A stretch of DNA of 57,821 nucleotides from an uncultured Sphingomonas sp. (lineage in GTDB: Bacteria; Pseudomonadota; Alphaproteobacteria; Sphingomonadales; Sphingomonadaceae): the NCBI GenBank assembly GCA_913775795.1, contig CAJYLT010000050.1, positions 1-57,821 of the forward strand, written 5' to 3'. Made by a program: the position numbers and the translations under genes. Below, piece after piece: positions 33,102 through 41,623 of the stretch. Below the pieces are notes generated by a model. That model ran no database searches. It had not been told where the DNA came from and saw only the letters and a list, made by a program, of their open reading frames with translations. Within the stretch, counting starts at the first letter, position 1; every line of letters starts with the position of its first letter.

Positions 33102-33614
33102 TCAGAAGCCCAGACCCAGCGCGCGGCGATGGCCGGCCATCATGTCGACCCCGCCCATGAACTCGACCATGCCGAGCGGATCGGATTCGATGACGCGGAC
33201 CCCGTTCCAGAGCAGCTTGTAGTAGCTGAGCGCGCTCTTCACCTTGAACTCGCTGTCATCGCCGGGCTTCCAATCGCCCATGTCGATTTCCTCGTGCCGG
33301 CCGCGCACGACGATCTCGACCTGATCGATCGCGCCGGTATCGTCGTTCTGGAACGAGCCGACGAAGCGCTGCTGGATGCCCGCGAGGTTGAGCTGCCCGG
33401 CCTGCTCGAGGACCGCACGGACCGGGCCACCATAGGTCGCCTCCATCTCCAGAGCCTCGCCGCCCATGTCGATCTTGATCGGGCGGTTCATGCCGCCGGT
33501 GCGAACCTCCTCGAGCTTACGGGTGAGCTTGGGCACCGTGATCGAGACAGTTTCGGCGAGCCAGAGGCCCTCGTTATAGAGAGCCATCTGCTTGAGCTTG
33601 GAGGGGAACGCCAT
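33102..33614 (-). CDS. FII: Major tail tube protein (P2 FII-like)
   Basis: 170 aa, the usual FII size. Recognisable blocks: KLKQMALYNEGLWLAETVSI, VPKLTRKLEEVRTGGMNRPI, GGEALEMEATYGG and QNDDTGAIDQVEIVVRGRH with EIDMGDWKPGDDSEFKVKS. It polymerises into the inner tube of the contractile tail. It lies 44 bp after the sheath gene, with AAGGATC upstream of its ATG. Confidence 0.93.
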   Translation of the reverse strand: MAFPSKLKQMALYNEGLWLAETVSITVPKLTRKLEEVRTGGMNRPIKIDMGGEALEMEATYGGPVRAVLEQAGQLNLAGIQQRFVGSFQNDDTGAIDQVEIVVRGRHEEIDMGDWKPGDDSEFKVKSALSYYKLLWNGVRVIESDPLGMVEFMGGVDMMAGHRRALGLGF

Positions 33615-33658
33615 GGCGAGGATCCTTCAGATTGAAAGCGGGGAAGCGGGGGCGCTGG

Positions 33659-34825
33659 TCAGGCGGCGACGAGGGTCGCGAAGTCGGCGAGGAACTCGTC
33701 GGTGATCTCCTGCTCGAGGCCGAGCGCCTCGAGCGGGGGGACCGGCGTGTAGCGGTAGCTGATCGTCAGCTGCCCGGCCTTGAGCGCCTCGACCGAGTTC
33801 TTGTCGGCGAGGAACTCGGCCTCGGCGCCGATGATGCGACCGGCGCGCTTCTCTTCAGCAAACTTGCCGTTGATCTTCTCGACGATATCGCGGGCGAGGC
33901 TGGGCAGCAGCGGCTTGTCGAGCGCCCAGACCAGACCGATCGCGACGCTGTCGGCGAGAATCTGTGCGGTGCGGGTGGCGCTTTCGAAGGTGAAGTCGCC
34001 GGTCGGATCGGCGGTCGTGCGGTTGCCCCAGAAGCGGAAGGCATCGCCGATGCGGACGATCGTCGTCACCTGGGCGGCATTGAGGATGTTGGCCTCGCAG
34101 TCGGGATCCTGCACGTCGAAGGTCACGCCGGCGGTCAGGCCGTCGATGTCGTTGAGGGCGACGTTCGAGATCGTCTTGTGCCACCCCTGCGCCTCGTCGA
34201 TCGCGGCGCGTGCGCCCATCGCGACCGCGGCGACGGGAACGGGCGAACTGATGCCGGTGACGGGCGCCGGCGCGGTGACGGCGGGCCACAGGAGCATCAG
34301 CTCGCGCGCCTCGAAGTTCTCGCGATAGGCCGCCGCCTCGTCGATGTCGTCGCCGATCGCCGCGGCGTAGGCCATAGCGCGCAGCTTCTTCGCCACTTGG
34401 ACGAGCGCGGTCGTTACCGGCTGCGTGTCGAGGCCGGGGGCGCCGATGATGCGCGGCTGAAGCCCGAGCTGCGCCTGTGCGGTCAACAGCGCCTGCATGC
34501 CGGTCTTCACGCCGGCCGCGTCGGCGCCGATGACGGCGGCATCGGTCCCGGCGGCATCGTTGCCGGGCGCGACGCGCACGACGACGACGGTCGCGTTCGC
34601 CTGGGCGGCGATCGCGCGCAGCGCGGGGGCGAGCGTGCCGGTTGCGCCCGCCTTCTCGATCGCATCGCGCAGGCTCGTCACCTTCACCGGCTTGTCGAGC
34701 GGGAACGCACCGGCGACGGCGTCGGGCGCGGTTGCGACGAGGCCGATGATGGCGGTGGCGATGGTGCGGAGCGCGCGGGGCTGGCGGGCGACCTCGCGAA
34801 CCTGAATGCCGTGGGCGAAGCTCAT
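33659..34825 (-). CDS. FI: Tail sheath protein (P2 FI-like)
   Basis: 388 aa. The N-terminus SFAHGIQVREVARQPRALRTI and IIGLVATAPDA is typical of P2 sheath proteins; the middle RIIGAPGLDTQPVTTALVQV and the C-terminal RFWGNRTTADP and DIVEKINGKFAEEKRAGRII follow the family. It forms the contractile outer sheath. It directly follows gpW, 11 bp away. Confidence 0.93.
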   Translation of the reverse strand: MSFAHGIQVREVARQPRALRTIATAIIGLVATAPDAVAGAFPLDKPVKVTSLRDAIEKAGATGTLAPALRAIAAQANATVVVVRVAPGNDAAGTDAAVIGADAAGVKTGMQALLTAQAQLGLQPRIIGAPGLDTQPVTTALVQVAKKLRAMAYAAAIGDDIDEAAAYRENFEARELMLLWPAVTAPAPVTGISSPVPVAAVAMGARAAIDEAQGWHKTISNVALNDIDGLTAGVTFDVQDPDCEANILNAAQVTTIVRIGDAFRFWGNRTTADPTGDFTFESATRTAQILADSVAIGLVWALDKPLLPSLARDIVEKINGKFAEEKRAGRIIGAEAEFLADKNSVEALKAGQLTISYRYTPVPPLEALGLEQEITDEFLADFATLVAA

Positions 34826-34836
34826 GAACGATCCTT

Positions 34837-35199
34837 TCAGACGAGAGGCGCGCTGCGCGCGCGGACGGAGACGGGGAAATCGAAGGGCGATCGGGCGCCG
34901 TCGGTGCGCCGGCCGGTGAGGCGCAGCACCGCCGATTGCGGCGTCTCGCCGGGCTCGAGCGTCAGCTGCTCGAGGCGACAGCGCTCCTCCTGCCGCAGGA
35001 GCGCGTGCGCGGCGGCGGCGAAGATCCGCATGCGACCAAGCGCGTTGTTGGGCTGGTCGAGCAGCTGCGGCACGAGGCTTCCGTAATCGCGGCGACAACA
35101 GCGGGTGCCGACCGGCGTGCCGAGCACGTCCTCGATCGACTGACGCAGATGGTCGACGCCCTCGAGGCGCGCGCCGGTGCGGCGATCCATGCCGTTCAC
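34837..35199 (-). CDS. W: Baseplate wedge protein (P2 gpW, T4 gp25-like)
   Basis: 120 aa. gp25 features: LRQSIEDVLGTPVGTRCCRRDYGS, then LLDQPNNALGRMRIFAAAAHAL. The R-R-D-Y-G-S block is the gp25 signature. It starts with GTG 35199, overlapping the gpV stop, or ATG 35190. It joins the sheath to the baseplate. In P2, W is followed by J; here it is followed by the sheath gene, so the module order differs. Confidence 0.9.
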   Translation of the reverse strand: MNGMDRRTGARLEGVDHLRQSIEDVLGTPVGTRCCRRDYGSLVPQLLDQPNNALGRMRIFAAAAHALLRQEERCRLEQLTLEPGETPQSAVLRLTGRRTDGARSPFDFPVSVRARSAPLV

Positions 35200-35744
35200 T
35201 GCGGCGGTCCCGACAGCGCCTGCCCGGCGGTCACGCCGAGATGCTTGTGATCCTTGAGGCTCTTGCCTGCCCCGACGACGTCGCCGGTCGCATCGAGCTT
35301 GCCGGCGATCGCGACGTCACCCTCGACCTTGAGCGGGCCGACGAGCGTGATGCCGGCGGGCGCGGAGATCCGGGCGGTGCCGCCGGCGACGATCGCGGTC
35401 AGCTCGGCCGCGCCGGGGTCGTAGCTGATGGTCGTACCATCCTCGAACGCGACGACGGTCGAGGCGTCGCCGGCCGGCGACGGGAAGCGCTCGTAGCTGA
35501 GGCTGGCAACGATCAGGCCGCCCTCGAGGTCGCCCTCCGGCGAGGCGACGAGCACCTGTTCGCCGACCGCGGGCGGACACCAGATCCGCGCTGCGCCGGC
35601 GCGGGCGGTCGCCCATTTGATGCCGGGCAGGCTGATCTCCCCGATCTCGACCACCGCTTCCTCCGCCGCAAGATCGACAGACGCGACGATGCCGATCGTC
35701 AGGAGATCGCCGAGGAGGCGGGGAAAGTCGGCGGGTTCGCTCAT
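35196..35744 (-). CDS. V: Baseplate spike protein (P2 gpV-like)
   Basis: 182 aa from ATG 35744 (186 aa if ATG 35756). OB-fold part: LTIGIVASVDLAAEEAVVEIG, then WCPPAVGEQVLVASPEGDLEGG; beta-helix part with repeated short strands; C-terminal DHKHLGVTAGQALSGPP. The His-x-His (HKH) near the tip matches the iron-binding apex of P2 gpV, so this is the membrane-piercing spike. It is the first gene of the V-W-FI-FII-E-T-U-D unit, with the conserved late element C about 42-72 bp upstream. Confidence 0.9.
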   Translation of the reverse strand: MSEPADFPRLLGDLLTIGIVASVDLAAEEAVVEIGEISLPGIKWATARAGAARIWCPPAVGEQVLVASPEGDLEGGLIVASLSYERFPSPAGDASTVVAFEDGTTISYDPGAAELTAIVAGGTARISAPAGITLVGPLKVEGDVAIAGKLDATGDVVGAGKSLKDHKHLGVTAGQALSGPPQ

Positions 35745-35785
35745 CCCGCCGACCATGCAGAAGCCCCGCGCCGGTGCGACGGCTC

Positions 35786-35816
35786 GATCCGTTCGAGCGC
35801 GTCTCTACCGGATGGC
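35786..35816 (+). promoter_or_regulatory. Conserved late element, copy C
   Basis: 31 bp on the plus strand that matches the minus-strand versions of copies A (42551-42583) and B (48969-49001) at 28 of 31 positions; the centre CGTCTCTACCGG is identical. It lies between gpV (minus) and the SGNH lipoprotein gene (plus, 132 bp away). Its orientation points toward the lipoprotein gene, but its position is right for the V unit. Candidate Ogr-dependent late promoter element. Confidence 0.6.
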
Positions 35817-35947
35817 AGAGATAATCACTTCTATGAGCCTAAGCGCCTCCGCAGGCGAACCTCCGCCTAAACATCCGTTTTGGATGGTTTTTTTCGTTGA
35901 CCCAAAAGGGTGAACCGATAATTTATCGCGCTCAACCGGGGGCGGAT

Positions 35948-36559
35948 GTGTCGCGATCTATCTTATTGCTTGCCATTCTGGCTGGGTGCGGCGTGTCCTC
36001 AAACGAGAAGACGATCGCCATTCATGGCGACAGCACAGCGATCGCGTCGCGCATCCCCTATAGCGAAAAGATCTGGAACACCGTTCCGCTCCGCGATCCG
36101 ACGCGGTGGTTCAACAAGCTTGGGCGCAAGATCCACAACGACGGGGTCGCCGGGCAGAGCATCCTCGAATTGCGGGACAAGATGCTTGCCGACACCGAGC
36201 ATCGGGCGAACACCACGATTATCTACGACCGCATGAATGATGGCGAGACACCCGCCATGTACGTCGACGCGCTCGAGAAGAGCGTGGCGACGCTGCAAAC
36301 GAAGTGCGTGCTGATCCTTCCCCAGATCCCCAATCATCGGGAGCGCCTCGACGTCGATTCGCGCTTTGTCATGCCGCTTATCGACGCTGAGGTCCGCCGC
36401 CGGTTTCCGGCCAATACGCTCAACGAGCAAGAGCAGCGATCCTTGGTTCGCGAGCTCTCGGATCCGGCGACGAGGGCAGACGACATTCACCGCAATGCCG
36501 CAGGTCAAGCGATCGAAGCGCGGCACATCGCAGCTTGGCTGAAGCGTACGGGCTGCTAG
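35948..36559 (+). CDS. SGNH-hydrolase-like lipoprotein carried in the tail region
   Basis: 203 aa from GTG 35948, preceded by GGGGGCGGAT. The N-terminus MSRSILLLAILAGC is a lipoprotein signal (lipobox LAGC, Cys 14). SGNH blocks: I in IAIHGDSTAIA (Ser 29), III in YDRMNDGETP, V in DDIHRNAAG (Asp 178, His 181). So an esterase or deacetylase anchored to a membrane is likely. It is on the plus strand, against the surrounding late genes, so it may be a moron expressed in the lysogen, or a late gene driven by copy C. Cell-surface polysaccharide deacetylation that blocks further phage binding is a plausible role; unproven. Confidence 0.7.
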   Translation: MSRSILLLAILAGCGVSSNEKTIAIHGDSTAIASRIPYSEKIWNTVPLRDPTRWFNKLGRKIHNDGVAGQSILELRDKMLADTEHRANTTIIYDRMNDGETPAMYVDALEKSVATLQTKCVLILPQIPNHRERLDVDSRFVMPLIDAEVRRRFPANTLNEQEQRSLVRELSDPATRADDIHRNAAGQAIEARHIAAWLKRTGC

Positions 36560-36571
36560 CTCAGCACCAGC

Positions 36572-37432
36572 CTAAGCCAGATTTCCTGTCGCGCTCTCGA
36601 TGTCGCGCGCCAGCATGGCGGCGAAGGAGATCTTCGTTTTGCCCGTGAGATCGTGGAAGCCCGGTCGCGCCCACTTAGCGTTCGTGAGGTTCAACGCGAA
36701 GCTACCGACGCCCGGCGCCGCGGGGAACGACGCCGCGCCGCCGGGCTGATTGAACTGGGTCATCGCACCGACGGGACCGGTGACGGCAAGGGCGCCGTCG
36801 ACGTAGATGGAGCCCTGACCGATGTTGTCCTTGATCTCGAATGCGAAGCCGAGCTGGTGAATGCCGTCGAGCGCCGCAGCGAGCGCTGCACCTGTCAGCA
36901 GAGTGTCGAGCGGCGCCGCGCCGGTGTGCACGCGAAAGCGGATTTCGGTGATCGCCCCGGCCGCGTTGGTGCTGCAATAGACCTGATAGGCCGCAGCCGC
37001 ACCGTTACCGGTGCCCGCGCCGATGATCCCAGGCGATTGGTTCGCCACATTGCCCGTCGAATTGATGTGGAGCCAAGTCGTAAGCAGCATCCGTCGGGTC
37101 GTGGCCGCCGGAAAGAATGCTGCCCCGAGCAGGAGAATCGGCCCCTGCGCGGGCAGCGAGGCCCCGGCGTTTCGCACCATTCCGGTCGCCAGCGGTGCTG
37201 TCGCGCCCGGATTGCCGGTCGGCTGCACCTGCGCCGCCGCGCCGCCCTCGACAAGGTTCTGGACCGTATCGCCGCCCTTCAGCATGGTCGCCGCCTGCGA
37301 GAAGCTGTCGGGGTGCGAGAAGTCGAACAGCGCCTTCGTGACGCCTCGGACGATCGCCCAGTCTTTCTCGACATAGGGGCTGTCAGCGACCGGCGCGGTC
37401 GGGTTCGTCGCGGCTTTGATGAACGTCGCCAT
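36572..37432 (-). CDS. Phage tail fibre-associated structural protein, unknown
   Basis: 286 aa. The N-terminal 60 residues (MATFIKAATNPTAPVADSPYVEKDW) are polar; then the protein is Gly/Ala-rich with many short beta strands (LLLGAAFFPAATTRRMLLTTW, GIHQLGFAFEIKDNIGQGSIY). A central block resembles the lectin-like/concanavalin fold of some fibre or receptor-binding proteins (FRVHTGAAPLDTLLTG). No family can be named. It follows the SGNH fibre gene by 1 bp and is the last fibre gene of this unit. Confidence 0.6.
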   Translation of the reverse strand: MATFIKAATNPTAPVADSPYVEKDWAIVRGVTKALFDFSHPDSFSQAATMLKGGDTVQNLVEGGAAAQVQPTGNPGATAPLATGMVRNAGASLPAQGPILLLGAAFFPAATTRRMLLTTWLHINSTGNVANQSPGIIGAGTGNGAAAAYQVYCSTNAAGAITEIRFRVHTGAAPLDTLLTGAALAAALDGIHQLGFAFEIKDNIGQGSIYVDGALAVTGPVGAMTQFNQPGGAASFPAAPGVGSFALNLTNAKWARPGFHDLTGKTKISFAAMLARDIESATGNLA

Positions 37433-37433
37433 G

Positions 37434-38990
37434 TCAGCGGAGCCCCTTGATCTTGGTTTGCATGTCGATGCGGTAGGCCACAGCTGTTCCTCCCAGCTGC
37501 GTCAGGTGCACGTCGTCACTGCGAAAGGCCTGCGGCGTGATCCCGTTGGCGCTGTCGGCGAGATCCTGCGCGGTCGGCGTCGTGCCCGTCGCCGTGAACG
37601 GGTCATTGACGACATAGCCGCCGATCGTCGTCGGCGCGGTGGTTCGCAGCCATGCGCCCCAGTCGAGATACTCGCCGGGGAAAGCCGCTGCGATCGCGTT
37701 GTTGTAGCTGTCGAGCCGGGTGCGTGCGGCCGAGCCGATCGTCTCGTCCGACCATGGCAGGATGCCGAGCACGATTGCGCGGCGCACGCGGCTGTTTTGA
37801 AAGTCGAGACAGGCGCGGATTGACGAGACGACCTCGGCCGGCGCCTGCGGATCAGAGCTGCTCGCCTTGACGTTATTGCGGCCGATCGCGACGAGCATCG
37901 TGCGCCCGCGGTAGGCCGCGCCGTCGACCGGGATCAGCGGCGTGCGGATTGGCGCGGCGACCGCGGTGCCCGCGGCCGAACGCGTAAAGGTCAGAACGTT
38001 CGACGTGTCGCGATTGAGTGAGCCCCTGACACCCGCGATATCGAATAGAACGGGCCGGTTCTGATTGATGGGCAGGAACCCACCCATGATTGTTACGACA
38101 ATCGGCGTCGCCGTCGCCGGAATGTTGACGGCCGCCCCTAGGAGCGCTGGGCAACCGCCCTGCCGCGCGGCGATCGCGCGCGAGCCCTGACCGCCGGTGC
38201 CCCCGTTATAGACCGAGACGCCCTGAAGCGCGGCCAGCTTCGTCGGCCAATCTCCAGAAGAGCCGCCATCGGTGAGACTGTCTCCCCAGGCAGCGATATC
38301 GGTCGTGGGAAAGTCCGGTATCGATGAAGCGCCACCCGTGCCCGCCGCGATGGCAGCCGCAAGCGCCTCGAGCTCGCCGGCAACGTATCGACCGTTGGCG
38401 AAGTACCGTCCCTGATAGCTGTCGATGAACCACGGCATTTGCCCGTTGGGCAGCATCGCTCCTACGAGCACGCCAGAACGCGGCGCGGTAATCAGCGTGA
38501 GTGCCTGGCCGGCCGCCTGAATGCCGGAAAGGTTCGCCGTGACCGAGCCCTCCAGCGTTTCGACCCGGCCCACCACGTCGCCACCATTGCCGAAGATCGG
38601 GCGCAGATCGGTCGATCGAAAGCCGAGGCCGAGCAGCCCGTTGGGCGCCTGCCATCCGCCGACATAGCCCGACCGATCGCTGATCGTGGCCAGCTTGGCG
38701 TTGATCGCCGCGGCGATCCCGCTGATGACCGACAGGAACCACTTGGCGCCGCGCGATCCGGGCGGGCCGCCGGGCACGTCAGTGTCGGTGTCGCGGTTCG
38801 CATATTGGCGCGCAAGCTCTCGCTCGGCCGCCGCCTGATCGAGGGACGGCTTTGCCGCGGCCGCGACGAGCGCGCCGATGCTCGCGGTCTTCGCCCGCTC
38901 GGCGCCGGCGGGACCGTCGTTGATGAGGACGCGTTCGGCGCCGGTGATCGCCTCTGGCGCTTTGGTCGGGAGAAGCGAGATCTTCGACAT
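37434..38990 (-). CDS. Tail fibre protein with C-terminal SGNH hydrolase domain
   Basis: 518 aa. The first 100 residues form a fibre anchor (LLPTKAPEAITGAERVLIN, ERAKTASIGALVAAA) with a helical region. A trimeric-type linker continues to about 225. The rest is an SGNH hydrolase: block I DIAAWGDSLTDGG (Ser 238), block III AIGRNNV (370-374), block V SDDVHLTQLGG (Asp 492, His 495). So the fibre should remove acetyl or other ester groups from the capsule or LPS during adsorption. The sphingan-type, acetylated exopolysaccharides of sphingomonads are natural targets (inference). It lies in the fibre region between the G-like and 286 aa genes. Confidence 0.83.
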   Translation of the reverse strand: MSKISLLPTKAPEAITGAERVLINDGPAGAERAKTASIGALVAAAAKPSLDQAAAERELARQYANRDTDTDVPGGPPGSRGAKWFLSVISGIAAAINAKLATISDRSGYVGGWQAPNGLLGLGFRSTDLRPIFGNGGDVVGRVETLEGSVTANLSGIQAAGQALTLITAPRSGVLVGAMLPNGQMPWFIDSYQGRYFANGRYVAGELEALAAAIAAGTGGASSIPDFPTTDIAAWGDSLTDGGSSGDWPTKLAALQGVSVYNGGTGGQGSRAIAARQGGCPALLGAAVNIPATATPIVVTIMGGFLPINQNRPVLFDIAGVRGSLNRDTSNVLTFTRSAAGTAVAAPIRTPLIPVDGAAYRGRTMLVAIGRNNVKASSSDPQAPAEVVSSIRACLDFQNSRVRRAIVLGILPWSDETIGSAARTRLDSYNNAIAAAFPGEYLDWGAWLRTTAPTTIGGYVVNDPFTATGTTPTAQDLADSANGITPQAFRSDDVHLTQLGGTAVAYRIDMQTKIKGLR

Positions 38991-38992
38991 GG

Positions 38993-39484
38993 TTACTCCT
39001 TCGGCCAGCCTGCGAGGGTGGCGACGTCGAGATCGGTGAGCGCGCCGGCCGCCCAGGTCGCGAGCTGCATCTCGATCGCGTCGGAGGCGGTGCGGATCGC
39101 GTCGATTCGGCGGCGCCGATCGAGGGCGCTGGCGAGTTGCTCGCGATCGGCCGCGGGGTCGAGGGCGGCGAGCGCGATCAGGGCATTGTCGTTCGACTGC
39201 CGCTCGAGCGTGGCGATGGCGAGGATCCGGCGCGCGGCCTCGCTCTTCACTGCGTCGATCGCGGCGGTGCGCAGTTCGCCGACGCAGACGCGGCGCGCGG
39301 GCGCCAGTCCGGGGCGTCCGACCATGCCGGCGACGATCGCGCGACCCGCAGCCTGTCCCTCGAGCAGCATCGCGTGACGGCTGTCGGTGATGGCGACGGC
39401 GTCGGCCGGGATCGCCGCGCCATGGATCGAAGGGCGGTAGAAGGCGCCGGTCGAGGCGCTCCAGCGGATGCGATCGTCGTCCAT
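38993..39484 (-). CDS. Tail fibre assembly-like protein
   Basis: 163 aa. N-terminal RIRWSASTGAFYRPSIHGAAIPADAVAITD resembles the start of tail fibre assembly (Caudo_TAP) proteins; a helical middle and the C-terminal MQLATWAAGALTDLDVATLAGWP fit the 'DUF4376-like' end of this group. It follows the main fibre gene by 1 bp and precedes the SGNH fibre, so it may be the fibre chaperone (P2 gpG position). Confidence 0.7.
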   Translation of the reverse strand: MDDDRIRWSASTGAFYRPSIHGAAIPADAVAITDSRHAMLLEGQAAGRAIVAGMVGRPGLAPARRVCVGELRTAAIDAVKSEAARRILAIATLERQSNDNALIALAALDPAADREQLASALDRRRRIDAIRTASDAIEMQLATWAAGALTDLDVATLAGWPKE

Positions 39485-39485
39485 G

Positions 39486-40976
39486 TCAGCGCCCCCACAC
39501 GATGATGTCGAAGCCGTCGCAGCGCTTGTCGTTCGACGTCGCGCTCTGAAGCTGGACGGTGCAGCCGTTGACGCTCGGCTCGGCGGCGCACTGGCCCCAG
39601 AGGTCACGGAAGGTGCTTACGCCGGCGATGAACGCCGTGATCGAGACCGGCAGGGCAATCTCGGCAAAGGCGAGCGGCCAGGAGACGTAGATCGCCTGTT
39701 CCGACGTGAAGACAGCCCGGTACTTGACCCACTGCATCATGAACCCGCCGGGCATCATGAGGTAGCCATTCGGGGTCAGGCTGCGCGGCAGCGCGGCGAG
39801 CGCGGCGGGCGTGATCGCCGCATCGCCGCGCAGGCCGGCGATGATGTCGGCCGCGCTCGCCGCGTCGAGGGTGAGCGCTGGGTTGTTGCCGATCGGGCCA
39901 CCGCCCTTGAGCAGCCCGGCCGCGCCGATCGTCGCGCCGGCGCTGGCCTTGCCGCCGATCGCGGCAATGACCGGCGCGAGCGCGGCGGGCGTGACGGCGA
40001 CGTCGGTGCGCGCGCCCGCGCCTGCCTCTTCTGGCGTCGCCGCGGTCACGGTGAGCGTGCGATCGCCCTCGAGCGTGCCGCCGCCGGTGACGAGGCCGCC
40101 GGCGATGACACGGCGCGCGGCGGGCGCGGCCCCGACATCGGCGGGGGTCAGGACGACGGGGCCGACCTTGCCATTGACCGATTGGACGGGCGCAGGCGCG
40201 TTCAGTTCGACCCAATTGGCAAGCGTCGTCGCGGGCGTGGCCGAAAGGATATAGACCCGGCCATTGTCGTTGCGCACCGCCATGTCGCCGGCGGTCGCGG
40301 GCAGCGCGAGCATCGCGGCTTCGTTCGCCGCGGTGAAGACGTCGATCGCGTCGATCGGCGGGCGTTGCCCGGCGGCGAGCTTTCCATCGGCGCCGAGGGT
40401 GGCAACGCCGTTCGGCTGCGCGAGCTGGGCGGTGCGGACATAGCCGGCGAGCACCTCACCCATGCGTGCGGGCGTGATGATCTTGTCGGCGACGAGCATC
40501 GCCAGCGCTTCGGCCGTGGTGGCGAGCTTGGCGACGCCGGCCATGTCGGCGGTTGCGGGTGGCAGGAGAAAGTTCGTGTCGCCGAAGGTGACGAGATCGG
40601 CCTCGCCGGGCAGGAAGCGAAGGTCCGCGGCGATGAAGAGCCCGACCTCGGGCGGCTTGTCGAAGATCGGCGCCGCCTGGCTGTAGACGGCGAACAGCGT
40701 GCCGTCGTCGAGGTAGAGCCCGAAACCGCGCACGACGTAAGCGGCGGCGCTGGCGTCGCGGATCGTCAGGTGGACGGTCGCCGCGTCGGCGGCGATGCCC
40801 GAGATTGCCTCGACCCGGCGGTGCTCGCCCGGCAGGATCTCCAGTGTCGGCGCGGCAATGAAGTCGGCGGCGGTGAGCCCCGCCTCGACGATGCGAACCG
40901 CGGCGGTCCCGCCGGCGGCGGCGTCGACCAGCGCGGCGCGACCGGCGTTGGTGATGGTAAGGGCTAGGGCAGGCAT
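39486..40976 (-). CDS. H: Tail fibre protein (P2 gpH-like N-terminus)
   Basis: 496 aa. The N-terminal 150 residues (LALTITNAGRAALVDAAAGGTAAVRI and RGFGLYLDDGTLFAVYSQAA) are the P2 gpH-type collar-binding domain. A repeat region with Ala/Gly-rich motifs and a QSVNGKVGPVVLTPADVGAA repeat follows. The C-terminus GYLMMPGGFMMQWVKYRAVF with FAEIALPVSITAF is the gp53-like receptor-binding or chaperone domain. It overlaps gpI (TGATG). It is the main fibre, with the receptor tip at the C-terminus. Confidence 0.85.
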   Translation of the reverse strand: MPALALTITNAGRAALVDAAAGGTAAVRIVEAGLTAADFIAAPTLEILPGEHRRVEAISGIAADAATVHLTIRDASAAAYVVRGFGLYLDDGTLFAVYSQAAPIFDKPPEVGLFIAADLRFLPGEADLVTFGDTNFLLPPATADMAGVAKLATTAEALAMLVADKIITPARMGEVLAGYVRTAQLAQPNGVATLGADGKLAAGQRPPIDAIDVFTAANEAAMLALPATAGDMAVRNDNGRVYILSATPATTLANWVELNAPAPVQSVNGKVGPVVLTPADVGAAPAARRVIAGGLVTGGGTLEGDRTLTVTAATPEEAGAGARTDVAVTPAALAPVIAAIGGKASAGATIGAAGLLKGGGPIGNNPALTLDAASAADIIAGLRGDAAITPAALAALPRSLTPNGYLMMPGGFMMQWVKYRAVFTSEQAIYVSWPLAFAEIALPVSITAFIAGVSTFRDLWGQCAAEPSVNGCTVQLQSATSNDKRCDGFDIIVWGR

Positions 40977-41623
40977 CAGGCGCTCCCGTCGATCATGGTG
41001 CCGAAGTCGTCGGCAAGCGGCGCGCCGTGCTCGTCCTGGAGAAGCGCGGCCCATGGGATGCCGGCCGCACCGTCGTTAGTTGCAAGGTCGATGCGGCGAA
41101 GGCCGGTCACGGTGGCGGCGGCGAGCGGTGCGGGAAGCCCCTCGAGCGACATTTCGCCGGTGATGACGCCGACCGAGCGCGCCGGCTTGGTGCGGGCGAT
41201 CTCGGCCGCCATGCGCGACAGCGTCGCGGCTGACAGGCGGGGGCCGGCACCGGCGGCGTCGACCAGCGGCAGGCGTACCTCGAACGTATGCGGGTCGCCG
41301 CTGCCGCCCGCCTGCCACCATTCGACCAGCTGGGCGAGCGCGTCATAGCGGGCGAGCACGCGCTCGACGGCGAGGCGCGAGCCCTTGATGCGCTGATCGG
41401 GGATGGCGCTGGCGACGGCGGCGCGCTTCTCCTCGTCGCTCCAGTTGGCGTCCCAGCGGTCGATCGACAGCGCGAAGGCGAGCCATGGCAGCGCGCTCGA
41501 GGGGATCGTTGCGGGATCCATGAGCGCGCCGATCGGCAGCGGCACGCTGGCGATGCTCCCGCCGATCGCGGCCATGGCGCGCTCGAGCGGCGTCGCATTG
41601 GGCGGCAGGAGGTCAGAAGCCAT
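40976..41623 (-). CDS. I: Baseplate protein (P2 gpI-like)
   Basis: 215 aa. MASDLLPPNATPLERAMAAIGG, PWLAFALSIDRWDANWSDEEKR and IKGSRLAVERVLARYD are the gpI blocks. It attaches the tail fibre network to the baseplate. It overlaps gpJ by 11 bp and gpH by a TGATG. Confidence 0.92.
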   Translation of the reverse strand: MASDLLPPNATPLERAMAAIGGSIASVPLPIGALMDPATIPSSALPWLAFALSIDRWDANWSDEEKRAAVASAIPDQRIKGSRLAVERVLARYDALAQLVEWWQAGGSGDPHTFEVRLPLVDAAGAGPRLSAATLSRMAAEIARTKPARSVGVITGEMSLEGLPAPLAAATVTGLRRIDLATNDGAAGIPWAALLQDEHGAPLADDFGTMIDGSA

